DNA of 64,000 nucleotides from Closterium sp. Naga37s-1 (GCA_947471745.1 CANJKZ010000461.1:811001-875000); one strand, 5' to 3'; shown: positions 1 to 11,692, counted from the first letter of the stretch. Notes: generated by a model from the sequence alone, not told the origin. Numbers and translations are program-made.

Positions 1-233
1 TGTCGCCCTTGGTTCCCGTCCACTTCACATGCGGCGATGAGTTCCCGGTAATGGCCGTGGTTGACAACAGGTTGTGCACCTGCACGGTGTGATGCATTGC
101 GTAGGTCCAGTAGGTTGGCGGAAGCTTTGATTGCTTCATCAACGCACGCACCTTCGTCATGAGCGTACGGTTTGTGCGCTCAGCTACGCCTTGCTGCTGG
201 TGCGCGTAGGGGAGGGAAATATGATGCTCAATT
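1..233 (-). pseudogene. Copia integrase fragment (element X, part 2)
   Basis: On the minus strand this stretch reads as the end of a Ty1/Copia integrase core. The H-x-S-x-P-Y block is followed by QQQGVAERTNRTL, which holds the catalytic Glu of the DDE triad, then the usual conserved segment with W and H residues. It joins in frame, across the CAATT target duplication of element A, to the integrase part at 8984 and above: removing A and one CAATT copy gives a continuous KGIEHHISLPY reading. It is therefore the downstream half of an older minus-strand Copia cut by A. The rest of X lies off the left edge of the window. Confidence 0.85.
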
Positions 234-364
234 TGTCAAACATATATGTTCTAGCCTATGTAGGCTGTAGTGGGGTGGACATTATGGGGTACAGCTTTTC
301 TAGGTTTTCACACCTGTACCCATCTCCGTTCTAGTCCACATCATTCCCTCGTTCATTCTTCACA
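234..364 (+). repeat. 5' LTR of Copia A
   Basis: 131-bp terminal repeat with TG...CA ends, matching 8853-8983 with about five substitutions seen by eye. Confidence 0.93.
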
Positions 365-380
365 TGGTTTAGAGCGGGTT
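365..380 (+). promoter_or_regulatory. Primer-binding site of Copia A (degenerate)
   Basis: TGGTTTAGAGCGGG follows the LTR directly. It resembles the initiator-tRNA-Met complement TGGTATCAGAGC used by plant Copia elements, but with changes. The equivalent sites are at 56058 (element D) and 13107 (element F). Confidence 0.7.
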
Positions 381-464
381 ATCTAGTGGGACCGTTTTTT
401 TTTTTTTAAGGGCCCACCGCTTAATATTTTTTTTTCTGCCCTGCCCGAAAAACGCTCCCTGCCC

Positions 465-1153
465 TGTCGAGCGCCTCGCGCCTGCCTTACCTGCGCCCAG
501 TGCGCCTGCCTTACTTGCGCCCCGTGCGCCTGCCCTGCCGTCGCGGCCCTGACTAGAGCCGTCGCGGCCCTGCCGTCGCGGCCCCTGGCCGTCGCGCCCC
601 CTGCCGTCGCGGCCCCTGCCGTCGCGGCCCCTGCTGTCGCGACCCTGCCGTCGCGGCCCCTGCCGTCCAGCCCCTGCCGTCGCGGCCCCTGCCGTCGCGG
701 CCCCTGCCGTCGCGGCCCCTGCCGTCGCGGCCCCTGCCGTCGCGGCCCTGTTTGAGGCTGTCGCGGCCCTGCCGCCCTGCCGTCGCGGCCCTCCCTGAAG
801 CCGCCCTGCTGTCGCGGTCCTGCCTGCAGCCGTCGCGGTCCTGCCTGCCGCCGCCGCGGCCCTTCCTACTGCCGCTGTTGCGGCCCTGCCTACTGCCGCC
901 GTCGCTGCGGCCCTACCCTGCGCCCGCGTCGCCGCCCTTCACTGCCGCCTCGTTGCGGCCCTGACCTGCCGGCGCGCCTCGGCCCTGCCCTTCCAGCCGC
1001 GGCCCTACCCCGATCCCGCCCTGGTAAGCGCACCACTGCACCCGCGCCGCCCTGCCGAGCCGCGCAGCCCTGCCGAGCCGCGCCGCCCTACCGAGCCGCG
1101 CCGCCCTGCCGAGTCGCGCTGCTGCTACTGCTACTGCTACTGCTGCTGCTGTC
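465..1153 (+). repeat. GC-rich tandem-repeat leader of Copia A
   Basis: The untranslated leader between primer-binding site and gag consists mostly of a degenerate unit of about 15-16 bp containing GCCGTCGCGGCCCCT, passing into CCGAGCCGCGCCGCCCTG units near 1060-1120. Open frames across it are by-products of the repeat. Elements F and D have leaders of the same kind built from different units. Confidence 0.85.
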
Positions 1154-4100
1154 ATGGCTGCCCCTAATGTACTTTCCTTCGATGCTGAGGGTCGGGCAGT
1201 TGATTTTGAGGTCTGGGTCGATGATCTGCAACTGTTTCTACAGTGCGATAGCAAGGACGGAGTCTCGCTTTTTTATCTCACGTCTGGCGCCTCTGCTGCA
1301 TCTGCTGCTGATGCTGACAGTGCTGTTCGCTCACAGTGGACCACGCGCGATGCTGCTGCCCGTCTTGCTATTCGTAGTCACCTGCCGTCTGCTGAGCGCA
1401 CGCACTTTATCCAGTACAAGACCGCTAGGACTCTGTACGACGCTGTTGTTGCGCGCTACTCCTCCCCTGCCACTGCTGCCCTTAGCCGCCTCATGCTGCC
1501 GTACCTGTTCCCTGACCTAGCCGCTTTTGCCACAGTCGCTGACCTCATTACGCACCTCCGCACTAGTGACACCCACTACCGCGCTGCGCTTCCTGCCGAG
1601 TTCTGCGCCAAGAACCCCCCCCCCCCCTATGTACATCACTCTCTACTACCTCGTCACCCGGCTCCCTGACTCCCTTCGCTCAGTCAGGGACCACTTCCTC
1701 TCCCTTTGCCCCACCACGCTCACCGTTGACCTCCTCGAGGAGCGCCTCCTTGCAGCTGAGAAGAGTATAGTCGCTGTAGGAGCCTCTCGTGGTGACCCTC
1801 GCGCCCCTTTCTTTGAGGGGTACTCCCCCGTTCCCCTCTTGCCCTCTGTTGCCTCTGCTGCTGCTGTCGACCTCGTTGGCACCGAGTCGGTCGGCGCTGC
1901 GTCTGCTCCTAGTGGAAGGCGCCGCTACGGCAAGGGCAAGGGGGGCAAGGGTGGTGGAGGAGACATCGGGGGCGGCGGTGGTGGCGGTGGAGGCGGCGGA
2001 GGGGGTGGGGGTGGAGGTGGGGGTGCTGGCGGGAGTGGGGGCTTCGGTGGCGGTAGTGGAGGTGGCGGCGGAGGCGGCGGCGGAGGGGGTGGCGGCGGCG
2101 GTGGTGCTGGTCGGGGTGGCGCTGTGCAGCGGGTAGGCTTTGGCGGTGGCCAGCGCCAGCAGCAGCAGCGCCCTCGAGAGACCCTGTCGCCCCAGCAGCT
2201 TCGTGAGTGGTACGCTGGGCGTGGGAGGTCTGGGGGTGCTGGTCCATGCGCTTACGTTCTCCGCACCGGCGACCGCAATGGAGAGACGTGTGGCGGTCCG
2301 CACGCCACGCTCCTCTGTTTTGGCCGCCTGACTGACGCCTGGCGTGCACAGTTTCCTGACGCCACTGAGATCCCTCGCTGGGGTGATCTGCTTAAGTCGG
2401 GGGTTGCTATCTTTGATCTTGACTTTGATGCTATCCTTGCTGCTATGTATGCTGTGTCTATTAGTGGAGAGGGTGACTGTTACCTGTGTGTTCCGCCCGA
2501 CCCGGGCATTGAGGCTGCTGCTCTAGGTGCTAGTGAGTCTGCTGCTCCAGGTGCTGGTGAGGCTGCTCTCTCAGGTACCGCGTCGGCTCAGGTCTTGCAC
2601 ACTTTCACCCTTGAATCGGGTGCTTCCCGCTCCTTCTTTCGCGACTGCACGACACTCTCGCCGCTCGGTCGGCCGGTGGCAGTCTCTCTGGCTGACCCCT
2701 CTGGGGGTCCGGTCCTTGCACACTCCTCCACGGTTCTGCCGTGTCCGGCGGTCCCGTCTGGCTCTTTGTCTGGCCTCCACCTCCCCTCGTTCTCCACGAA
2801 CTTGGTGAGTGGAGCTGACCTTCAGGACGCGTGGGTTGACCAGTTCACTCCTGGAGGTCAGCGGGTGACCCACTGTTCGTGTACTCGGACGGGCCGGCAC
2901 CTCGCCACGTTCAATCGTCAGCCTGGGTCGAGCCTGTACACCCTGACTACCGTGTCTCCTCCGGTTGCTGAGTCTGGTAAGGTAGCTCCGTCGGGTCAGG
3001 TGTTTGCTGCAGTGTCCTGGTCTGGTCCTGAGTCTGCCCCCTGCTCGTGTCGCCTCCTGTCTCACCAGACTCTCCTCTGGCACCACCGCCTTGGTCACCC
3101 CTCCCTGCCTCGTCTCCGAGGCATGGCCTCCCTAATCCTTGTCTCTGGTCTCCCCCGGTCCCTCCCTCCCCTTCCTCCGGGGCCTGCCCCTACCTGTGTT
3201 CCCTGCGTCGAGGGCCGGCAGCGCGCCGCTCCTCACTCCTCCGAGGCTCCGCTGCAAACTCTCCACATGGACGTGTGGGGCTTAGCCCGCGTCCGTGGAC
3301 AGGGTCACGAGCGTTACTTCCTGCTGGTTGTTGACGACTACTCGCGTTACACCACAGTCTTCCCTTTGCGCCGCAAGGGTAAGGTCACTGAGGTGTTGAT
3401 CGACTGGATCCGCGCTGCCTGTCTCCAGCTCAGAGAGAGTTTCGGCTCGGACTTTCCTGTTCTGCGTCTGCACTCCGACAGAGGTGGAGAGTTTTCCTCC
3501 GACCTTCTGCGAGCCTTCTGTCGTGCGGAGGGCATCCGCCAGACGTTCACGCTTCCGGCCTCTCCACAGCAAAATGGGATTGCTGAGCGCAGCATTGGCA
3601 TGGTCATGGACGTCGCTCGTACGTCCATGATCCATGCGGCTGCTCCCAATTTTCTGTGGCCGTTCGCGGTTCAGTACGCGACGCATCAGATCAACCTCCA
3701 GCCCAAGGTCTCCATGCCGGAGACCACCCCTACTCTGCGGTGGACGGGGAAGGTTGGCGATGCGTCTGCGTTCCGTGTCTGGGGATCTCGAGCTTTCGTC
3801 CGCGACTTGTCTGTGGACAAGCTGTCCTCTCATGCTGTTCCCTGCGTCTTCCTTGGCTTCCCCCCTGACGCGCCTGGTTGGCAGTTTTACCACCCCACCT
3901 CGCGCCGTGTTCTGTCCTCTCAGGACGTCACGTTTGACGAGTCGGTTCCTTACTACCGTCTCTTCCCCTACCGCACTGCCCCCCTCCCCCCCCCACCGCT
4001 CTTCCTCGCGCCAGGTCCTCCTCCGGTAGACCCCCTCCCCCCTCAGGGTCCTGCCCCCTCAGGTGTGTCCCAGGTAGACGCAGTCGAGCCTGTCGAGGTA

Positions 4101-5817
4101 GCTGTTGACTCTGGTGCTGCTAGGGGTGCTGAGCCTGCGGGTGCCGGGTCTGGGGGTGCTGAGCCTGAGCGTGCGGAGCCTGGGGGTGCTGAGTTTGGGG
4201 GTGCTGAGCCTGGGGGTGCTGAGCCTGGGGGTGCTGAGTATGGGGGTGCTGAGCCTGGGGTTGCTGAGTCTGGGGGTGCGGAGCCTGAGGGTGCTGAGCC
4301 TGCGCGTGTGGAGTCTGGAGGTGCTGCGCCTGGAGGTCCTTCGGTTGCTTCGCCCCGGCGGGAGCCACTCTCTCCACAGCAGCTGCGCGAGTGGTTTGCT
4401 CGCTGCTGGAGCAGTGCTGCTGGAGCTGTTGGTGCTACGGGCGCTGGAGGTCCTGCTGCTGCTGGAGCTGCTGGGGGTTCTGGAGCCACTGGTCCCGAAG
4501 GTGCTCGTAGTGGAGGTACTGGAGCTGCTGGGGCTGGAGCTACTGGAGGTACTGGAGCTGGCGGTACTACTGGACCCGGTGCTGCTGGAGGTGCTGGCCC
4601 TGGCGCTGCTGGGGCTGCTGGGGCTTCTGGTGGTCCTACTGGAGCTGGAGCTGCTGGAGGTGCTGGAGCTGGAGGTGCTGCTGGAGCCGGTGCTCCTGGG
4701 GGTGCTGGTGTTGGCGCTACTGGAGCTGCTGGAGGTACTGCTGGAGCTGGTGGTGCTGCTGGAGTTGGAGCTGACGCTGGGGGTGCTGGTGCTGTTCCTG
4801 CTGGTTCTGGAGGCGCTGCGCGGCCGCGGCCGTACTTCGTTCCGCTCTTTGAGCAGGTTCTTGGTCTACCGCCTTCTACTGGTCCTGCTCCTTCCGTAGA
4901 GTGTCCACAGCCTGTCCAGTCCGAGTCACAGTTACAGCCGGCCTCCCCACTGCCTGCTCCTTCTCCTTACACTGGTCCGACAGGAGGTCTTACGGAGCGT
5001 CGTGAGCCTGAGTCTCGTCCTGCGTCGCCTGTTTGCGTTGTTCGCACTGGTCGTCGTGCTCCACGTGAGCGTCCTCCTCCTGTCCCTGGCACGCACCAGA
5101 TGGCTCTGCGTCCTTCCACTGCTCCGCATCGTGTCCTGCTGCCGTCTCCTCCTGCGTCCTCTCTTCCTGCTCTTGCTGACCCGGAGTCTGACTCCCTTCG
5201 TGCTGCTAGTCCTATTGTCACGCGTCTCCTGGCCACTGTTGTCACTGACCCTTCCTTTGAGTCCACTACTGCGTCTGCCTTAGTTGCTGAGCTTGTCGAC
5301 TTTGCTGCTCACTGTCGTCTAGACTACGCCGCTAGTCTTGTTGCTGAGTCTGAGTCTGTCTGTCCTCCGTCCGTCGGGGGTGAGTGTGCTCTTGGCACGG
5401 ACGTCCTTGAGGACAGGCAGGAGGAGTTCCAGTGTTTTGCTGCTGCTTTACCTCATCTCGTGTCCATGCTGCTTGCCCCTGAGGGAGACCCGGATGCACC
5501 AGACATCCCGACCCTGCGCTCTTACGCAGAGGCAATAGAGGGTCCCTACTCCTCTCAGTGGCAGACAGCCATGGACGCAGAGATGGCTTCCTGGAAGTCC
5601 ACAAGCACCTACGTCGATGAGGTTCCCCCGCCTGGGGCGAACATCGTCATTGGCATGTGGATTTTCAGGGTGAAGCGGCCGCCGGGTTCTCCGCATGTCT
5701 TCAAGGCGCGTTACGTGGCTCGAGGCTTCAGTCAGCGGCAGGGAGTAGACTACTTTCAGACCTTCTCTCCCACCCCGAAGATGACCACTCTTCGGGTGCT
5801 GCTACACGTCGCCGCTC

Positions 5818-5992
5818 TGTCAGAAGAGTAGCTAGAACAAGGAGCCATAGCTAGGGTTTAGCTAGCTAGGCAAGAGAAAATAGGCAAAGGAGGGTGTTCA
5901 CTAGCAAGCAGGAGGATACATATAGGAAACCCTAAGGGGTCGTACTCACTACAGAGTACCCCACTGCAGGCTAGACAAACTACATTCTGACA
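5818..5992 (-). repeat. LTR of element B (3' in element orientation)
   Basis: 175 bp, TGTCAGAAGAG to CTGACA. It pairs with 7170-7346, differing by a 2-bp indel and about one substitution. Confidence 0.92.
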
Positions 5993-7169
5993 CACCCCCA
6001 TAGTCAAAGTGGGGTATAATCAGCAGAGCAAGCAGTCATAGAGCAGGTTCACAAGTGCAAGCAAAGCTAGAGGCATTCACAACGGGCACGTGAGGAGGAG
6101 GAGGCTGGACTGTGAGAGGAGAGGAGATAGGAGGCGACGGCTGAAGCTGCAGACACACGGGCAACAGACACACTGGCACAGTGGCTACCGGGACAGCGCC
6201 CCGGACTACTGGAGTAACTGGCTCTGCGGCTGACTCTGAGCGGCAGGAGCAACGGACCCACGGGCGACAGGCGCAGCAGGCTCTCTGGGCTACCAGGACA
6301 GCGCCCCGGACTACAGGTGCTGCGGACGACAAGACGGCAGCCTCCGCTCAACCTCCCCCAATTGTCCCAACCCCCTTTCACACACCCCTTGCTGCACCCC
6401 TAGCTCCACTCCCACGTCACCCCCCTAGTACCACTCCCTCGGCTCCCACACACCCACCCCCCTCAGCGGCAGCTGCAGCAGTGGGAGACGGAGGAGGAGG
6501 AGGAGCAGGGGACGGGTAGCACCCACACCGCGCACCCCCATGCCCGCCACCCCACACCCCCCACAACCGCGGAACGCACGGCGGCACGGGAGCAATGGGC
6601 GGCACGGGGGGGGGGGGGGGGGGGGGGGGGTCGACGGTACAGCCGGGGCCGCGAGCGCCGTGCCAAGGCGCCGCGACAGAAGTGCAGGGGCCGCGCGCAC
6701 CTCGCCAGGGCGCCACGACGGATCAGCAGGGGCCGCGCGCGCCTCGTCAGGGCGCCGCGACGGACCAGCAGGGGCCGCGCGCGCCTTGCCAGAGCGCCGC
6801 GACAGGACGGCAGGGGGCCGCGCGTGCCTTGCCAGAGCGCCGCGACGGGACGGTAGGGGCCGCGCGCGCCTTGCCAGGGCGCCGCGACGGGACGACAGGG
6901 GCCGCGCGCGACACACTTGGGCGTCGCGACGGACGGGCAGGGGGCGTGCGCGGCTCCCCAGGGCGCCGCGACGGAACAGCGGGGGCGGCGCGCCAGGAAT
7001 GAAAGAGGCCGCGCGCCCCGGAGCGCGCGTCAGAGAGAAAACCGCCGCGCGCGTCCAGCGCGCGGCGGGATAAAAATTATGTCGCACGCCACGGGGCGCG
7101 CGACTGACTGAGTAGCAGGGAAGCATGTAGGTGGGCCCACAGGCCAAGAGCGTAAATGCTCTGTTACCA

Positions 7170-7346
7170 TGTCAGAAGAGTAGCTAGAACAAGGAGCCAT
7201 AGCTAGGGTTTAGCTAGCTAGGCAAGAGAAAATAGGCAAAGGAGGGTGTTCACTAGCAAGCAGGAGGATACATATAGGAAACCCTAAGGGGTCGTACTCA
7301 CTACAGAGTACCCCACTCCAGGCTAGACAAACTACACATTCTGACA
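7170..7346 (-). repeat. LTR of element B (5' in element orientation)
   Basis: 177 bp, next to the primer-binding site on the minus strand; near-identical to 5818-5992. Confidence 0.92.
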
Positions 7347-8852
7347 CGCTCAGCGTGACTACGAGCTTCACTATCTTGACTTCAGCACAGCCTTCCTACA
7401 GGGCAGCCTGCACGAGGAGATCTGGCTGCGCCGCCCACCTGGCTTCACTGGGTCGTTTCCTCCTGGTACCCAGTGGAGCCTCCGGCGGCCAGTCTACGGT
7501 CTCCGCCAGGCGCCTCGTGAGTGGCACGACACACTGAGGACTACGCTTGCGGCTCTTGGGTTTGCTCCTTCCACTGCTGACCCGTCGCTGTTTCTCCGCA
7601 CCGACACTACTCTGCTGCCGTTCTACATCCTCGTGTACGTCGACGACTTGGTCTTTGCTACTGCTGACACAGCTGGACTGGCCCACGTGAAGTCGGAGCT
7701 GCAGAAGAGACACACGTGCACAGACCTGGGTGAACTGCGCAGTTACCTTGGCTTGCAGATCACCCGGGACAGAGCACGGCGCACCATTACCTTGACTCAG
7801 TCACACATGGTGCAGCAGGTCCTTCAGCGCTTCAGCTTCACGTACTCCTCGCCTCAGTCCACTCCTCTGTCTACTCGCCACTCGCTCTCAGCTCTGCCTT
7901 CGGATGAGTCCGTAGAGCCGAGTGGCCCGTACCCAGAGCTTGTGGGCTGCCTCATGTACCTGATGACCTGCACTCGACCTGACCTGGCATACCCTCTTAG
8001 CATCCTGGCACGCTATGTTGCTCCTGGGAGACACCGACCAGAGCACATGGATGCAGCTAAGAGGGTGTTGCGCTACTTGTGCAGTACGTTGGGCATGGGG
8101 CTCGTGCTTGGAGGACGGGTTAGAGTTGTTCTCACTGGTCACACAGACGCTTCTTGGGTTGACGACTTGGCTACGCAGCGGTCGTCACAGGGTTACACCT
8201 TCAGCCTTTGTTCCGGCTCAGTTTCGTGGCGTTCTACTCGCTCGTCTTCTGTTCTCAGCTCCAGTTGTGAGGCTGAGATCTACGCTGGAGCCATGGCTGC
8301 ACAGGAGTTACGCTGGCTCACCTACCTGGTGACCAACTTGGGAGAGGTGCCTCGTTCTCCTCCAGTTCTGTACGTCGACAACAAGGCCATGCTTGCCTTG
8401 TGTCAGGAGCACAGACTGGAGCACAGAACGAAGCACATCGCTCTGCGCTACTTCCTTGCTCGAGAGTTGCAGCAGCTTGGTCAGCTTCGTCTTGCTTACG
8501 TGGCCACTCGGGCCAACACTACTGATATCTTTACCAAGGCACTTCAACCTTGTGATCATCAGCGTTTGAGTACCATGTTAGGTCTTGTGCCTACCTGGCC
8601 TCACTTGCTCACCTCTTGACTTTGCTTGTACTGTGATCTATATATACCTGCACCTGCATGCTTACCCTTGCTAGGTTGAGATCACTATCTTGCTTGTTCA
8701 CCTTGATTTATAACTCTCCATGTGAACTGGCCTTGTGGCCTTGTACGTGCGCTCAGACTGCGTGGTGACGTCGTGATCCACCCTGAGTTTGCTTTGTTTT
8801 GCTTGACTGGTCTTGTGACCTCTTGTTCTCCCCCACTTTGCCTATGGGGGTG

Positions 8853-8983
8853 TGTCAAACATATATGTTCTAGCCTATGTAAGCTGTAGTGGGGTAGACA
8901 TTATGGTGTACAACTTTTCTAGGTTTTCACACTTGTACCCATCTCCGTTCTAGTCCACATCATTCCCTCGTTCATTCTTCACA
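8853..8983 (+). repeat. 3' LTR of Copia A
   Basis: 131 bp, preceded by a purine tract (CTATGGGGGTG) and followed by the CAATT target duplication. Confidence 0.93.
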
Positions 8984-10204
8984 CAATTCCCTTCTGCGCC
9001 AGGTTATCCTGCATCTCCTTGCTCCTGAACTCCGCTGCGCCGTCAGATTGCCAGATTTTCAGTTTCTCCTCAGATTGCCGCTGCGCGTGTGCCAACCAGA
9101 GGCAAAACACTTCGTACACTCTGCTGCGCGCCTCCACGTTCACGATCCAGACGTAGCGCGTTCCTGCGTCGACGAAGGTGAGCGTATACAGCTCGTCGCT
9201 GATTCCGCAGTGCCCCATGTTGCGGAAGTTGCTGTACACCTTGTGCAGCTTGGGGTAGCGATTGCTTCCAGTTTCGAGCAGCGGGAACGGCTGGTGACTC
9301 AGCGCAGCTTCGGGGCAGATGGTGCAGTTGCGCGGATGTGTCGCGCTTCTCACTTTGGTGCCATCAGGGCGCACGAGTGCGCCAGGCGCAAACACGCCGG
9401 CCTCGATGCAGATCTTCAGTGTTAAGCGCGAGGGGTGACCGAGGCGCTGGTGCCAGAGGTCATTGTCGGCGCGGAATCCAGAGGTGCGCATGTAGCGCGC
9501 GTGTGCTTCTGCGGGGTCCTCGTCAGGTGCTTGGGCAGGTGTCGCCGCTGCCTCTTCAGCTTCTTCTTCTTCGTTCGACGTCGTCAACATCAGCACCAAG
9601 AATTCCCTGTCAAGAGTTACGGAGAAGGGAATGTTAGTCCCGGGGATGGTTCCAGGGACAAAGGTTGGTTCGCACGGCTCGGGAGCAGGTCCGTAGACAG
9701 TGCGTCGCGGGGTAGAGGGCTCGTTGCCCCAGTCGATGGTGTCCCAAGGGTCGCTTCCTGGCTGGATGTCAGGTGGGGGTAGTGCGGGTGCAGGACGGCG
9801 CGGGGGGCGACCAAGAGGAACAACAGGAGGTTCTTCCTCTTCTTTTTCTTCTTCCCCCCTTTGGTCCTCGCGGGAGGCTCCCCAGCCTTCGCCGAAAGTG
9901 CCCCAACCGCTTGTCTTTCCGCCAGATGCGGCGCCCGATCCGCCAGTGTTGCCGCCGGTTGCGGCTCCCCATCCGCCAGTGTCGCTCGTGCCCCATCCGC
10001 CAGCGCTTCCCCACCCCCCTTCATTGGAGGCGCTCTCCTCTTCTCCCCATCCGCTCCAGGCGAATGTGCCGCGTGACTCCGCAAGACTCCCTGGCGAAGC
10101 TCTTCCGCTTCGCGACGCGCCAGTTCCTCTTCTTACGCCACGGTAAGCTTCTTCGTAGAGCCACGCCGGTGAGAGTAGATTTCCAGGAACTTCTCTTTTG
10201 TGTA
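8984..10204 (-). pseudogene. Copia element X: late Gag, linker and N-terminal integrase
   Basis: A minus-strand frame of about 400 residues. From its N-terminal side it shows a region with repeated Trp-Gly motifs (about 9868-10075 in plus coordinates), an acidic E/K run, a Pro-rich linker, then the Copia GAG-pre-integrase zinc motif (LWHQRLGHPSR ... CTICPEA) and the first two integrase acidic residues (FVDAGTRYVW and WQSDGAAEF). It continues across element A into 1-233. At about 10205 it meets a plus-strand RT (Y) head to head. X is more distant in sequence from A, D and F than they are from each other. Confidence 0.85.
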
Positions 10205-11455
10205 GGGGCGCTCCGACAGATCGATGTGAAGAACGCATTCCTCTACGCATTAGTAGATGCTGTAATCTACGTAGAGCAGCCACACACATACGGCGAGGGA
10301 GACTCACGCGTGTGCCAGCTACGAAAGTCCCTTTACGGGATCAAACAGGCGCCAAGGCTCTGGCAGCAGTACCTGCACAACATCCTGCTCGAGATAGGCT
10401 TCAAGCAGCTACCTCACGATCCCGGCATGTATCACCGCGATTTCCGCGGCGAATACATTCTACTCACGGTCTACGTCGATGACCTCCTCTACACAGGATC
10501 AAGCAACGAACTGCTTGAGCAGTTCGAGAAAAATCTCGCAGGCCGCGTTGACATCACCTGCAACCACGACGTGAATCAGTTTCTCGGGCTCAACATCTCC
10601 TACTCGCCAGAAGCCATTCATCTCTCAGCAGCCAAGTATGCAGAGGAACTTGGCAAGCGCTTCAACATTGCACCTGCACCACTCTCCACCCCTTACCGCA
10701 CTCCAGGACCCAACCACAAGCCTGAAAACAAAGCCCTGTCCCCTGCTGGGCTTCAGACCTACCAGCAGCAGCTGGGATGCCTACTCTTCGCCTCTGTTAC
10801 CTGCATGCCCGATCTCTCCTACATCGCGAGCCAGTTGGCTCAGTACTCCCGCAAACCAACGGTTGAGAATCTCCTAGATCTTCAGCGGGCTCTCCAGTTC
10901 TTCATCTCCATGCCCAATGTTGGGCTCTGCTACTCCACCATCCCAACCGCGTCCTTCAACCTCATCGGCTACGTGGATGCTGATCATGCCGCTGACCCCG
11001 ACAATCGACGGTCCAGGACAGGCTTCCTCTTTCGCCTCGAGCCCAGCGGCCCCATCTCCTGGAATTCGCAGAAATAGGAGCTGGTTGCCCTGTCGTCGGC
11101 GGAAGCCGAATTCATCGCAGCAACAGCAGCCGTTCGCGAAGGCCTCTACCTTCAGGAGCTGCTGCAGGAGGCGGAAATTCCAGCCTCCACGAACTTTCGC
11201 CTGCACTGCGACAACCAGAGCGCGATCAGGATCGCGAACAAGCCCGGGTTCGTCAACCGCACCAAACACATCGCGCTGCGGTACTTCTTCGTCAAGGACG
11301 AAGTTGACAAGGGCAAGGTTGACCTCACCTATTGCCCGACAGGTGACATGGCAGCTGACTTCCTCACGAAGCGTCTGTCACGTCAGCAGTACCAGCACTG
11401 CTCCGAACTCAGCGGAGTAGTCAAGCGGGTCAAGACTCGCTACGGTCAAGAGTGA
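10205..11455 (+). pseudogene. Copia element Y: reverse transcriptase and RNase H
   Basis: The plus-strand frame enters at the RT core (QIDVKNAFLYAL), passes the catalytic YVDDLLYTG motif near 10472 and the Copia RNase H block (VDADHAADPDN, then SSAEAEFIAA and DNQSAIRIA), and ends DFLTKRLS...TRYGQE with TGA at 11453-11455. One in-frame TAG (11075-11077) interrupts WNSQK-ELVAL, where Copia proteins normally have Gln or a similar residue. The 5' half of the element (Gag, protease, integrase) is missing, because the sequence switches to minus-strand X at about 10205. Confidence 0.9.
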
Positions 11456-11516
11456 AGGGGGGTGTTACGAATAGTAATTGATGAAGCATTACTGTGCACT
11501 CCTTACCGCAGCAATC
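11456..11516 (+). repeat. Polypurine tract and start of the 3' LTR of element Y
   Basis: AAGGGGGG after the stop codon is a polypurine tract. TGTTACGAATAG at 11463 is the likely LTR start. The LTR is cut at 11516 by element C (target CAATC) and resumes at 21928. Confidence 0.75.
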
Positions 11517-11692
11517 TGTCAGAATAGCAGGCATAACGAGGAGCCATAGCTAGGGTTTACCTAGCTAGGCAAGAGAGAAATGAGCAAAGGAGGATGCTCA
11601 CTAGCAAGCAGGAGGATACATATAGGAAACCCTAAGGGGTCGTACTCACTACAGAGTACCCCACTGCAGGCTAGACAAACTACATTCTGACA
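11517..11692 (-). repeat. LTR of element C
   Basis: 176 bp, TGTCAGAATAG to CTGACA, about two differences from the rejoined right LTR. Confidence 0.9.

Larger units (their letters stand above)
5818..7346 (-). mobile_element. Non-autonomous LTR retroelement B (TRIM/LARD type)
   Basis: 1,529-bp element with LTRs at 5818-5992 and 7170-7346, TG...CA ends and target duplication CGCTC (5813-5817 and 7347-7351). The minus-strand primer site TGGTAACAGAGC lies at 7158-7169 and a purine tract ending in GGGGGTG abuts the other LTR (5993-6003), so it runs on the minus strand. No Gag, RT or integrase motif is present. The interior is GC-rich, with repeats near 6650-6990 and a G-run at about 6607-6630. It splits the RT of element A between LHVAA and the next RDYELH codons. 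Confidence 0.93.
1154..8619 (+). pseudogene. Copia A gag-pol polyprotein (frameshifted, and split by element B)
   Basis: Gag starts MAAPNVLSFDAEGRAVDFE and has a UBN2-like region, a long Gly-rich tract (about 1950-2110) and a Cys/His cluster (about 2240-2330). The protease motif near 2610 reads ESGAS rather than the DSGAS of elements D and F, so the catalytic Asp is Glu. Integrase has the HHCC zinc region (WHHRLGHPSL, then CVPC) and D, D, E in DVWG, HSDRGGEF and QQNGIAER. A Ser/Gly/Ala-rich linker precedes the RT. RT stops at 5817 where B is inserted and resumes at 7352 with YVDD and the RNase H motifs EAEIYAGAMA and DNKAM. A C-run at 1615-1627 shifts the frame relative to the intact homologue D. 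Removing B plus one TSD copy restores the pol frame. Confidence 0.93.
234..8983 (+). mobile_element. Ty1/Copia LTR retrotransposon A, carrying nested element B
   Basis: Two 131-bp LTRs (234-364 and 8853-8983) begin TGTCAAAC and end TTCACA. They differ at about five positions by eye. The flanks carry a 5-bp target duplication CAATT at 229-233 and 8984-8988. Inside are a degenerate primer-binding site after the left LTR, a GC-rich repeat leader, a gag-pol reading frame in Copia order (Gag, protease, integrase, RT, RNase H), and a purine-rich tract ending GGGGGTG just before the right LTR. The element sits inside the integrase of element X. It is itself broken by element B and by a frameshift, so it is not autonomous now. 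Confidence 0.95.

Noticed and set aside
1680..2349. Minus-strand frames opposite the Copia Gag and linkers (Pro/Ala/Ser-rich)
   Set aside because: Shadows of Gly-rich coding sequence; present wherever the sense strand encodes Gly/Ala repeats.
6181..7147. Proteins in the interior of elements B, C, G and I
   Set aside because: Overlapping frames on both strands in GC-rich repeats; not conserved between the elements; no domain.
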